In this document: positions 1-5,013 of the stretch, one piece after another | How the letters are laid out: each line of letters opens with the position of its first letter | How positions within the stretch are numbered: the stretch's first letter is position 1 | Assembly: GCA_031268615.1 (NCBI GenBank) | Contig: JAIRWZ010000083.1 | Location: 1-5,013, forward strand | Origin: Actinomycetes bacterium | GTDB lineage: Bacteria > Actinomycetota > Coriobacteriia > WRKU01 > WQUG01 | DNA length: 5,013 nt | Direction: 5' to 3' | Translations under genes and position numbers: made by a program | The notes under the pieces: model-generated | What the model was told of the DNA's origin: nothing | The model's input: the letters and a program-made list of their open reading frames with translations, nothing else | The model's database searches: none

Positions 1-1813
1 CCTTGATTATCAGGGTGTCCTCTTCGCGCAGATTTGCCGGGTCACTGACATTGAACATACTGATTTTCAACTCATCTGTGACACCGGTTTCTTCGTCGGC
101 TTCCCAGCCCAATCCTAACAGGCGATTGTCAGACCAGGGCTGCATATACTCGGAAAAGCCCGGCAGCTTCAGCTCGCCTACTATGCGCGGTCGGGACGGA
201 CGGCTCAAGTCAACCGCGAACAGCGGGTCGGTCTGCACAAAGGTAACAAAATAAGCATAGTCGCCGATATAGCGCACACTTTTCAGCTCTTCGCCCTTCG
301 CAATGCCGTCCAGTTTCCCCAACACCTTCATCCCTGCTACTTCCAGAGTAGTGACGGCTGTCGTTCCCTTGCCGTTTTCACTGTGGCTTACCACCCGCAA
401 CACTCCGTCGTTCTCATCCAGCGAGAAACGGTCCTTGACCGAACCCTCTACCTTGCGTGCCTGACCAACCTTCACCCAGCCGTGATCCAAACCAATCCGG
501 GTGATACGGGTAGACACGTTCGTGCCCTGCGCATTCCAGCTGCTGTTCAACAGATACAGGTTATCAAGAGAGGAATAGATTTCGTTGCTGCCACCCAGCA
601 CGGATACCTGTGACACCAGTTTCGTGTCCCCGGCAATGTCGATACCGGCGACTACGGCATAGTGTGTATCCTCGACATCGGGTAGGATATGGACAGCGTC
701 AACTGCCGGCAGAATAGTTTCGTCGTCTTCCACCACGAAGGGCAGAAAGGTTTCCGGTTCATTTCGAACCGGCGCCCGGTCGTCGTCGAGGTAATAACTG
801 CTCGCCACATACAAGATATTGTCTATCATGCGGGAACTGATTCGGGTACCCATGACGTCGTAGCTCCGCACCAGAGTGGCCAGTGTCGGATTGCTGCAGT
901 CATAGACCTCGACTCGTACCTGAGGTTTTTCATCAGCCCCTGCCCTTGTGGATAACGCTTCATCGCTGGCGTCCTCTGTATCCCGACGCGGAAGGCGTGC
1001 CGCTTCGCTCTCTTCGGACTCAAAAATCGCTCCGGTTTTCACGTGAGCCTGAGCAGTGGCGTCAGTCAGCAAAACTACCCGCCCGTCGCTCAGATAAAAC
1101 TCATTGGCCGCGGTTTCAAAACTATTGACCACCTCACTGTGCCCCGCATTAGCGGCAATGACGCGCAGCGTACCTTTGCCCAGGGCATAGATATAGCTTC
1201 CATCGGTCTTGACAATGTCGCCCTCCTGCACGCCGCTTACCTGAATAGTGGTGTCAGAATAGTCAGGCCCGACGGTCGGCGCCACCTCATCAGAACCAAA
1301 GGAATCGGAGGGCGCCGCCGCGCTATCCGCGTCGCCTGTTCCCGCCGCTGTCTCTGCCATACCGGTCATTTCGGGCGCTCCTGCTTCGGAAGCGTCCGTT
1401 ATGCTTTGGGTTATCATCCGCGGCGTTTCGCTCAAGCCATCAAACGCCATCTCAACCTCTGAACGTCGGTCCAGCGCTTCGTTGCGTTCGCGAATGGCCA
1501 TAATGCGCTCGTAGACTTGACCGTACCCGTCGCCAGCCGCCACCAAGCCCGTACTGTCCAGCTTTGTCAACGGCGGCAGGCTCGGTACGCGCAGGGCGGT
1601 CATCACCACGACGCCCATCGCCACCGCTGTCAGTGACAGTCCGCCGACGGCATAGCCAATCCGCAGCCATCTGCGCTGCCTTGGCGTCCGTCCTCCTCCT
1701 GCTGCGTCTGCGGCCGCTGTTGCCTCCCGCGCCTGTGCAACCAGCGCTTCAACCTGCGCTTCGTCCGGGCGCACCGCATCCATTTCCTGCTTATATCGCT
1801 TCGAAAAGTTCAT
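1..1813 (-). CDS. Membrane-anchored Beta_propel (PF09826-like) protein, putative sigma-factor partner; C-terminus cut by window edge
   Basis: The reading frame is open from ATG at 1813 to the left edge: 604 codons and no stop, so the C-terminus is missing. Visible layout: residues 1-50 are hydrophilic and end in a basic stretch (RTPRQRRWLR, 42-51); about 52-74 form one hydrophobic helix; about 125-188 are a low-complexity Ala/Ser/Gly/Asp/Glu linker; from about 189 the sequence matches my memory of the Beta_propel family. Family-like stretches are VQEGDIVKTDGSYIYALGKG (195-214), RYIGDYAYFVTFVQTDPLF (514-532), GELKLPGFSEYMQPW (546-560) and LKISMFNVSDP (582-592). The basic residues before the helix predict an N-in topology with the propeller outside. 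The start has a strong AGGAGG site 6 nt upstream and overlaps the 3' end of the sigma gene by 23 bp. Family members are mostly uncharacterised. A role as anti-sigma factor or sensor is inferred from gene order and topology; no zinc-binding anti-sigma motif is seen. There is only one cysteine (306). Confidence 0.88.
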   Translation of the reverse strand, partial: MNFSKRYKQEMDAVRPDEAQVEALVAQAREATAAADAAGGGRTPRQRRWLRIGYAVGGLSLTAVAMGVVVMTALRVPSLPPLTKLDSTGLVAAGDGYGQVYERIMAIRERNEALDRRSEVEMAFDGLSETPRMITQSITDASEAGAPEMTGMAETAAGTGDADSAAAPSDSFGSDEVAPTVGPDYSDTTIQVSGVQEGDIVKTDGSYIYALGKGTLRVIAANAGHSEVVNSFETAANEFYLSDGRVVLLTDATAQAHVKTGAIFESEESEAARLPRRDTEDASDEALSTRAGADEKPQVRVEVYDCSNPTLATLVRSYDVMGTRISSRMIDNILYVASSYYLDDDRAPVRNEPETFLPFVVEDDETILPAVDAVHILPDVEDTHYAVVAGIDIAGDTKLVSQVSVLGGSNEIYSSLDNLYLLNSSWNAQGTNVSTRITRIGLDHGWVKVGQARKVEGSVKDRFSLDENDGVLRVVSHSENGKGTTAVTTLEVAGMKVLGKLDGIAKGEELKSVRYIGDYAYFVTFVQTDPLFAVDLSRPSRPRIVGELKLPGFSEYMQPWSDNRLLGLGWEADEETGVTDELKISMFNVSDPANLREEDTLIIK

Positions 1814-2345
1814 CACAATCCTCCTTCAATGCCACCGCCAACGCCCGACGCCCCCGGTGCAAATGAGACCGCACCGTACTCGCCGTCCAGCCCACCGCTC
1901 GCGCGATATCTGCCACTGACAAATCCTCAAAATAGAAGAGGTGGATGCAGAATCGCTGCTTCGGTTTCAGATGAGCGAGCGCGTCCATTACCGCCACCCT
2001 GCGCTCACTGGCCAGCGTTGTTTCAACGGGGTCATCAGCGCTGGTATGGACGTACTCACTCCGCTCTGTCTCTGGCCGCTCTGTCTCTGGCACGGTACGC
2101 CGACGCCAGGCCGAACCAAGGTGTGACCTGCAGCAGTTCAGCGTCACATGGGTCAGCCAGGCGCGGGCGTGTTCGTCGTCAACCAACGGTGGACGGCGAC
2201 GTATCAGGCGCAAAAAGACCTCCTGCATGACGTCGTCAGCGCTGGCATGGTCACCGCCAAGCGTTGCCGCGGCCAGCCGCAGCACCATCGTGGCGTGTCG
2301 CCGTACGAGGGCTTCGGGTTGTAGTTGCGAAGCATATCTATCCAT
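1791..2345 (-). CDS. ECF-type RNA polymerase sigma factor (sigma-70 family)
   Basis: This is a 184-aa protein, a normal length for an ECF sigma factor with only the sigma-2 and sigma-4 domains. Sigma-2 covers about residues 10-80, with the core-binding and -10 recognition motifs in DDVMQEVFLRLIRR (37-50) and HARAWLTHVTLNCCRSHL (59-76). A charged linker spans about 82-112. Sigma-4 covers about 115-172; its helix-turn-helix is in DLSVADIARAVGWTASTVRS (141-160), followed by HLHRGRRAL. ECF factors direct core RNA polymerase to a small regulon and are usually held inactive by a co-encoded partner. Here the downstream gene, overlapping by 23 bp, is the obvious candidate. The ATG at 2345 has an AGGA-like site about 9 nt upstream. 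The linker contains a duplicated Pro-Glu-Thr-Glu-Arg unit. No C-terminal SnoaL-like extension is present. The subfamily and the target promoters cannot be decided from sequence alone. Confidence 0.93.
   Translation of the reverse strand: MDRYASQLQPEALVRRHATMVLRLAAATLGGDHASADDVMQEVFLRLIRRRPPLVDDEHARAWLTHVTLNCCRSHLGSAWRRRTVPETERPETERSEYVHTSADDPVETTLASERRVAVMDALAHLKPKQRFCIHLFYFEDLSVADIARAVGWTASTVRSHLHRGRRALAVALKEDCDELFEAI
1820..1825 (-). promoter_or_regulatory. Strong Shine-Dalgarno site for the beta-propeller gene, inside the sigma gene
   Basis: On the minus strand AGGAGG lies 6 nt before the ATG at 1813. It is embedded in the last codons of the sigma factor gene, so ribosomes can start the second gene before the first ends. 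A GTG codon directly before the ATG is in frame and is a possible alternative start one residue earlier, but the spacing favours the ATG. Confidence 0.75.
2061..2090. repeat. Perfect 15-bp tandem duplication in the sigma-factor linker
   Basis: Two adjacent identical copies of CCGCTCTGTCTCTGG occupy 2061-2075 and 2076-2090. The unit is a multiple of three, so on the minus strand it duplicates Pro-Glu-Thr-Glu-Arg at residues 86-95 without breaking the frame. It falls in the flexible region between sigma-2 and sigma-4, where length change should be tolerated. Confidence 0.9.
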
Positions 2346-2383
2346 AGTGTCCGTCCTGTCAGAATCCGTCCCCGTGGCAGTAC

Positions 2384-2430
2384 CGTCGTACCATCGCGGG
2401 GCCTACTCGTCGTAGTAACGCAGGCCTACA
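2384..2430. repeat. Imperfect tandem repeat of about 24 bp in the sigma-gene leader
   Basis: The unit at 2384-2407 and the unit at 2408-2430 both begin with CGTCGTA and both end in a GGCCTAC core (2400-2406 and 2423-2429). About 18 of 24 positions match with a one-base gap. The repeat lies in the untranslated region upstream of the sigma start codon at 2345. It could be a pair of regulator sites or simply a decayed duplication; nothing here decides between them. Confidence 0.55.
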
Positions 2431-2434
2431 CTAT

Positions 2435-2463
2435 GAATACCGCTCAAGTGAGCAGAAAGTTGC
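2435..2463 (-). promoter_or_regulatory. Candidate ECF-type promoter for the sigma/beta-propeller operon
   Basis: Reading the minus strand, GCAACTTT (AAC-type -35, GCAAC at 2463-2459) is followed, after 16 nt counted from GCAAC, by CGGTATTC (from 2442), which resembles an ECF -10 element. This matches the general shape of ECF promoters (an AAC-containing -35, about 16 bp, then a CG-starting -10) and would leave a leader of roughly 85 nt before the ATG at 2345. If real, it would fit self-activation by the encoded sigma factor. Neither element is a perfect consensus, and there is no second copy in the window to compare. Confidence 0.28.
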
Positions 2464-2471
2464 ACTGTTTA

Positions 2472-2501
2472 AGGAAAAGAGAGCTTAGGCGAAGCCTAGG
2501 C
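2472..2501 (-). terminator. Possible weak intrinsic terminator after the superoxide reductase gene
   Basis: On the minus strand an 8-bp stem with one A-C mismatch (arms 2501-2494 and 2490-2483, loop TTC) is followed by the pyrimidine-rich tract CTCTCTTTTCC. The upstream arm includes the TAG stop codon of the superoxide reductase gene (2498-2496). The T tract is interrupted and the stem is short, so it may only partly stop transcription into the sigma gene. Confidence 0.35.
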
Positions 2502-2903
2502 GATACCGTCGTGGCTGAACACGTCGGCTTCATCGTCGGCGACTGTTGCCCGCGCCCCCCAGGTTCCGTGCAGGTTGCAGTGGGCCAGCGCCACGATTTC
2601 GGTGCCGGGCGCCAGATTCAGCATGAGACCCACGTAAGGGCTGGTGACCGCCCCCGTTCCCTCCCAGTGCGCTATCGGCTGGTCGGCGACAAACAGGTCA
2701 ATCCAGTCAAAGTAATGCCCCAGCTCGTTGGGGTGGTCGGCGTAAAAACTGGTTTGCACCGATATGCGCGTGACGCCCTCCAACAGCGACAGGTCGATAT
2801 GTGGCGTATGCCCGGCCTCAAAAGCCGCGGCTGCCGCCGGGTTGTCCACAAATTTTGGCGCAGACACCGTGGGATAGGTGATAGAATCAACAGTTTCAGG
2901 CAT
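2496..2903 (-). CDS. Superoxide reductase, class II (neelaredoxin/SORL domain only)
   Basis: This 135-aa protein reduces superoxide to hydrogen peroxide at a mononuclear iron site in the cytoplasm, an oxidative-stress defence typical of anaerobes. The iron ligands of the family are all visible in order: His32 in GHTPHID, His57 in DHPNE, His63 in GHYFDWIDLFV, then Cys109 and His112 in HCNLHGTW. There is no N-terminal desulforedoxin domain, so it is the one-iron class. The Glu-Lys pair that usually directly precedes the first histidine is Ala30-Gly31 here, although Glu29 sits three residues before it. The N-terminus (1-28) is not conserved in my memory and contains five alanines in a row (23-27). 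I chose the ATG at 2903 because AAAGGAG lies 8 nt upstream; an earlier in-frame ATG at 2975 would run the gene into the folD start codon. It is divergent from folD and upstream of the sigma gene, with a weak hairpin between. Confidence 0.88.
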   Translation of the reverse strand: MPETVDSITYPTVSAPKFVDNPAAAAAFEAGHTPHIDLSLLEGVTRISVQTSFYADHPNELGHYFDWIDLFVADQPIAHWEGTGAVTSPYVGLMLNLAPGTEIVALAHCNLHGTWGARATVADDEADVFSHDGIA

Positions 2904-2911
2904 GACGGGCG

Positions 2912-2918
2912 CTCCTTT
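2912..2918 (-). promoter_or_regulatory. Shine-Dalgarno site that sets the superoxide reductase start
   Basis: AAAGGAG on the minus strand lies 8 nt before the ATG at 2903. It is the reason for preferring this start, giving 135 aa, over the in-frame ATG 24 codons upstream. Confidence 0.7.
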
Positions 2919-2923
2919 CAACG

Positions 2924-2950
2924 TGGTACACTTGCTTGCATGTGTCACCA
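2924..2950. promoter_or_regulatory. Imperfect inverted repeat between divergent genes, possible operator
   Basis: The left arm TGGTACAC (2924-2931) pairs with the right arm GTGTCACCA (2942-2950) if one base is bulged; the spacer is 10 nt. It sits in the centre of the 71-bp space between the superoxide reductase and folD starts, where a regulator could affect both directions. No regulator gene is present nearby to name a partner, and no convincing -35/-10 pair was found around it. Confidence 0.3.
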
Positions 2951-2964
2951 TTCTAACACCCGAA

Positions 2965-2972
2965 AAGGAAGG
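2965..2972 (+). promoter_or_regulatory. Shine-Dalgarno site of folD
   Basis: The purine-rich AAGGAAGG lies immediately before the ATG at 2975, with the GGA core 5 nt from the start. It supports this start codon for folD and the beginning of the plus-strand operon. Confidence 0.65.
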
Positions 2973-2974
2973 CA

Positions 2975-3856
2975 ATGACCGATACTCTGCCCACGTTCCC
3001 GCAGTCCCCGTCGCCGGTGATTATCGACGGTGTCGTCGCGGCTGCCCGCGTAAAGGCCGAAGTCGCGGCGGGCATTTGCGACCTGACCGCGCGTGGCTCT
3101 GTTGCCCCTGGGCTGGCCGTCGTGCTGGTTGGCGACGACCCGGCCTCAATCGCCTATGTCCGCATGAAAGAACGCGACTGCGCCGAAGTCGGCATCCGCG
3201 CCACTGACTATCGTTTGCCGGCAGATATTCCCCAGAAAGAACTGAACGCGCTCATCGAAGAATTGAATAGAAGTGAGCGCGTCCATGGCGTCCTGGTTCA
3301 GCTTCCGCTGCCAGCGCCACTGGACGAGGCGCAGGTCATTGAGCGTATTGCTCCCGCCAAGGATGTGGACGGCTTTGGCGCGGACAGTCTGGGGCGCCTG
3401 GTGCGCGGAGAGCGGGCTTTGCGCGCTTGTACGCCAGCCGGGGTTATGCGTCTGCTGGATGATTACGGCATTGACCCGGATGGTAAGCGGGCCGTTGTGG
3501 TGGGTCGTTCGGTCATTGTGGGCAAGCCGATGGCGCTGTTGTTGCTGGAGCGCAACGCGACGGTGACGGTGTGCCATTCCCGCACGGCTGACCTTGCCGC
3601 CTTGTGTCGCGAAGCTGACCTGTTGGTAGCGGCGGTAGGACGTCCGGGTATGATTGACCGAAGCTATGTAAAACCCGGAGCGGTCGTCATTGACGTCGGC
3701 ATAAATCGTACCGACAAGGGGCTGGTAGGGGATGTGGACTTTGCCGACGTCGCGCCGATTACGGCCGCCATCACCCCAGTTCCCGGTGGGGTAGGTCCGA
3801 TGACCCGTGCGCTTTTGATGGCAAACACGCTGGCCGCTGCCCAGGCGCAACTATGA
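2975..3856 (+). CDS. folD: Bifunctional methylenetetrahydrofolate dehydrogenase / methenyltetrahydrofolate cyclohydrolase FolD
   Basis: The 293-aa protein interconverts 5,10-methylene-, 5,10-methenyl- and 10-formyl-tetrahydrofolate in the cytoplasm, using NAD(P) in the dehydrogenase step. The N-terminal catalytic domain carries [20 protein letters not shown] (52-71), with the family tyrosine and lysine at Tyr61 and Lys65, then GVLVQLPLP (105-113) and PAKDVDGF (127-134), whose Asp132 is part of the active-site cleft. The nucleotide-binding domain has [18 protein letters not shown] (174-191), and the C-terminal signature [15 protein letters not shown] spans 267-281. The length is close to the usual 280-300; about 13 residues precede the first conserved helix. 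All key residues are present, so the enzyme should be active. It is the first gene of the plus-strand operon, and its TGA overlaps the ATG of queH by 4 bp. Confidence 0.97.
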   Translation: MTDTLPTFPQSPSPVIIDGVVAAARVKAEVAAGICDLTARGSVAPGLAVVLVGDDPASIAYVRMKERDCAEVGIRATDYRLPADIPQKELNALIEELNRSERVHGVLVQLPLPAPLDEAQVIERIAPAKDVDGFGADSLGRLVRGERALRACTPAGVMRLLDDYGIDPDGKRAVVVGRSVIVGKPMALLLLERNATVTVCHSRTADLAALCREADLLVAAVGRPGMIDRSYVKPGAVVIDVGINRTDKGLVGDVDFADVAPITAAITPVPGGVGPMTRALLMANTLAAAQAQL

Positions 3857-4542
3857 GTGACAACGACCCTGCGGGACGGGCAGTGTCTGCCCGCGACAGC
3901 GGACGTGAAACAGCCGTCTCGTCAGAACCGATAACGTTTCACCATCTTGCCCTGCATGTCTGCTGCGCGCCCTGTTTTCTGGAAAGCTACGACTACCTGG
4001 CGGGTCTGGACCCCCAGCCAGGGCCGGGGGCAGGCTCAGTACTCACTTCTGATGGAATTGCTGTGCAATTCGAGACTATCACTGCCATCTACTACAATCC
4101 GAACATTGGCCCGGAGGCAGAGTATCGCCGCCGCCGGGACGCGTTCATCACCTATGCCGGCGACCGGGGCTTTGAACACGTTGTGCTGGAATACGACCCG
4201 GCGCGTTGGATTGAGGCGACCATCGACGATACGGAATTCGGAACGAGATGTCGTGCGTGCTATGACCTGCGGTTCGAGGTGGTTGCGGCGTGGGCGGCAG
4301 AGCAGGGTTGTGACGCGTTGACGACAACGCTGACCATCAGTCCCTGGCAGAATCAGGAGGCGATTGCGCTGTCCGGGCGTGCGGCGGCACGGGCGGCTGG
4401 GTTGACCTGGTTGTCCTTTGACCTGCAACCTTTGTTCGCGCAGAGCCAGCGGCGTGCGCGGGAACTGGGTATCTATCGCCAGAATTACTGTGGCTGTGTG
4501 TATTCGAAAGTTGAGGGCGAGCAGCGGCGTGCGCACCGATGA
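3853..4542 (+). CDS. queH: Epoxyqueuosine reductase QueH
   Basis: The 229-aa protein carries out the last step of queuosine formation, reducing epoxyqueuosine in tRNA to queuosine. It is the iron-sulfur, non-cobalamin alternative to QueG. The diagnostic motifs are LHVCCAPC (34-41), [15 protein letters not shown] (80-94), [10 protein letters not shown] (131-140), [19 protein letters not shown] (153-171) and YRQNYCGC (208-215). Cysteines at 37, 38, 41, 133, 136, 213 and 215 include the metal-cluster ligands of the family. Two features are unusual. There is a non-conserved N-terminal tail of about 30 residues. Between the CCAPC and YYNPN motifs there is a Gly/Pro-rich stretch (about 51-75) that makes the loop longer than I expect for the family. 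The start ATG overlaps the folD stop as ATGA and no clear Shine-Dalgarno site is seen, so translation is probably coupled to folD. The next gene, queA, makes its substrate. Confidence 0.94.
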   Translation: MSDNDPAGRAVSARDSGRETAVSSEPITFHHLALHVCCAPCFLESYDYLAGLDPQPGPGAGSVLTSDGIAVQFETITAIYYNPNIGPEAEYRRRRDAFITYAGDRGFEHVVLEYDPARWIEATIDDTEFGTRCRACYDLRFEVVAAWAAEQGCDALTTTLTISPWQNQEAIALSGRAAARAAGLTWLSFDLQPLFAQSQRRARELGIYRQNYCGCVYSKVEGEQRRAHR

Positions 4543-5013
4543 CTTTGCTTACCATTTGCCGCCAGAGCGCATTGCGCAACAACCTCTGATTCCCCGCGAC
4601 GCCTGTCGATTGCTGGTTTTAGACCGGGCAACGGGCGCGGTGAGCCATCGGGCCTTCTTAGATATTGCCGACTATCTGCATCTCGGTGACCTCTTGGTTG
4701 TCAACGAAACCCGTGTGCTGCCTGCTCGTCTGCAGGGTCGCCGCTGCGATACGGGCAGCGCGGTAGAGGTCTTGCTTTTGAAAGAGTTGTCGGTTTCGGG
4801 CGCTACCTATACCTGGGAGTGTTTGGTAAAACCGGGTAAGCGTGTGCGTACTGGAGCAGCGCTTGTCTTTTCTCAAAATGACAGCGACAAGCCGGCCCTG
4901 TATGCGACGGTTGTCTCTGCGCGGGAGGAAGGCATTCGTCATCTGGCGTTTACGCCTGGCGATGATACGACCTTTGCTGACGCCTTGCATATGTTAGGCT
5001 TCGTGCCTCTGCC
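4529..5013 (+). CDS. queA: S-adenosylmethionine:tRNA ribosyltransferase-isomerase QueA, N-terminal part
   Basis: QueA transfers and isomerises the ribosyl group of S-adenosylmethionine onto preQ1 in tRNA to give epoxyqueuosine. The frame is open to the right edge, 161 codons plus two bases, roughly half of the usual length near 340. N-terminal signatures are [16 protein letters not shown] (4-19), RDACRLLVLDRATG (23-36), HLGDLLVVNETRVLPARLQG (51-70) and TGSAVEVLLLKE (75-86), followed by WECLVKPGKRVRTG (96-109). The chosen start is GTG at 4529, which yields the typical beginning MRTDDF; a GAGGG site lies 11 nt upstream. It overlaps the end of queH by 14 bp. A TTG at 4511, in frame and six codons upstream, is a possible alternative. 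The ATG at 4539 is in another frame and soon meets a stop. Its product is the QueH substrate, so the two genes form a pathway pair. Confidence 0.95.
   Translation, partial: MRTDDFAYHLPPERIAQQPLIPRDACRLLVLDRATGAVSHRAFLDIADYLHLGDLLVVNETRVLPARLQGRRCDTGSAVEVLLLKELSVSGATYTWECLVKPGKRVRTGAALVFSQNDSDKPALYATVVSAREEGIRHLAFTPGDDTTFADALHMLGFVPL

Noticed and set aside
1043..1462. Plus-strand open frames opposite the beta-propeller gene
   Set aside because: The minus-strand frame is open for over 600 codons with family motifs throughout; the plus-strand frames are short shadows.
2904..2975. Upstream in-frame ATG at 2975 that would lengthen the superoxide reductase by 24 residues
   Set aside because: It would overlap the folD start codon, has no Shine-Dalgarno site, and adds residues unlike the family. 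The ATG at 2903 has AAAGGAG at good spacing.
2950..2975. TAGAAT on the minus strand as a -10 box for the superoxide reductase gene
   Set aside because: The nearest -35-like TTGCCT (2975-2970) is only 14 bp away, too short for a normal promoter, and other placements give no match.
2325..2978. Plus-strand open frame of 217 codons opposite the superoxide reductase
   Set aside because: It is antisense to a gene with all metal ligands conserved, and its product resembles no family I know.
3146..3850. Long minus-strand open frame (234 codons) opposite folD
   Set aside because: It lies fully antisense to a clearly conserved folD, has no recognisable motif, and is explained by the codon bias of the gene on the other strand.
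4539..4590. ATG at 4539 overlapping the queH stop as a queA start
   Set aside because: This frame reaches a TGA within 17 codons. The conserved QueA sequence is in the frame of the GTG at 4529.

Overview
The window is about 5 kb of densely coding, fairly GC-rich bacterial DNA. It holds six protein genes in two divergent groups that meet near position 2940. I see no RNA gene, insertion sequence, CRISPR array or phage gene. The taxonomic origin cannot be read directly. A class II-type superoxide reductase, a QueH-type epoxyqueuosine reductase and a membrane-anchored Beta_propel (PF09826-like) protein together fit an anaerobic or microaerophilic bacterium. Chloroflexota is my best guess, with a GC-rich Bacillota lineage as the alternative; this is a weak inference.

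Left half (minus strand, read right to left). A superoxide reductase gene (2903 to 2496) is followed by a weak terminator-like hairpin and a 150-bp intergenic leader. The leader carries an imperfect tandem repeat and an ECF-like promoter candidate. Next comes a 184-aa ECF sigma factor gene (2345 to 1791). Its 3' end overlaps by 23 bp the start of a long gene (1813 to beyond position 1) that runs off the left edge. That gene encodes a short cytoplasmic N-terminus, one transmembrane helix, a low-complexity linker and an extracytoplasmic Beta_propel domain; 604 codons are visible without a stop. The overlap and the single-pass topology suggest a sigma factor made together with its membrane-bound partner, possibly an anti-sigma factor with a beta-propeller sensor.

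Right half (plus strand). folD (2975-3856), queH (3853-4542) and queA (4529 to beyond 5013) overlap one another by 4 and 14 bp, so they form one translationally coupled operon. QueA and QueH catalyse the last two steps of queuosine formation on tRNA: QueA makes epoxyqueuosine and QueH reduces it to queuosine. FolD serves one-carbon folate metabolism and has no direct step in this pathway.

The region between the two groups (2904-2974) is only 71 bp. It must contain the start signals for both directions, and it contains an imperfect inverted repeat that could be an operator. The most unusual part of the window is the sigma factor/beta-propeller pair. The superoxide reductase also lacks the Glu-Lys pair normally found next to its first histidine ligand.
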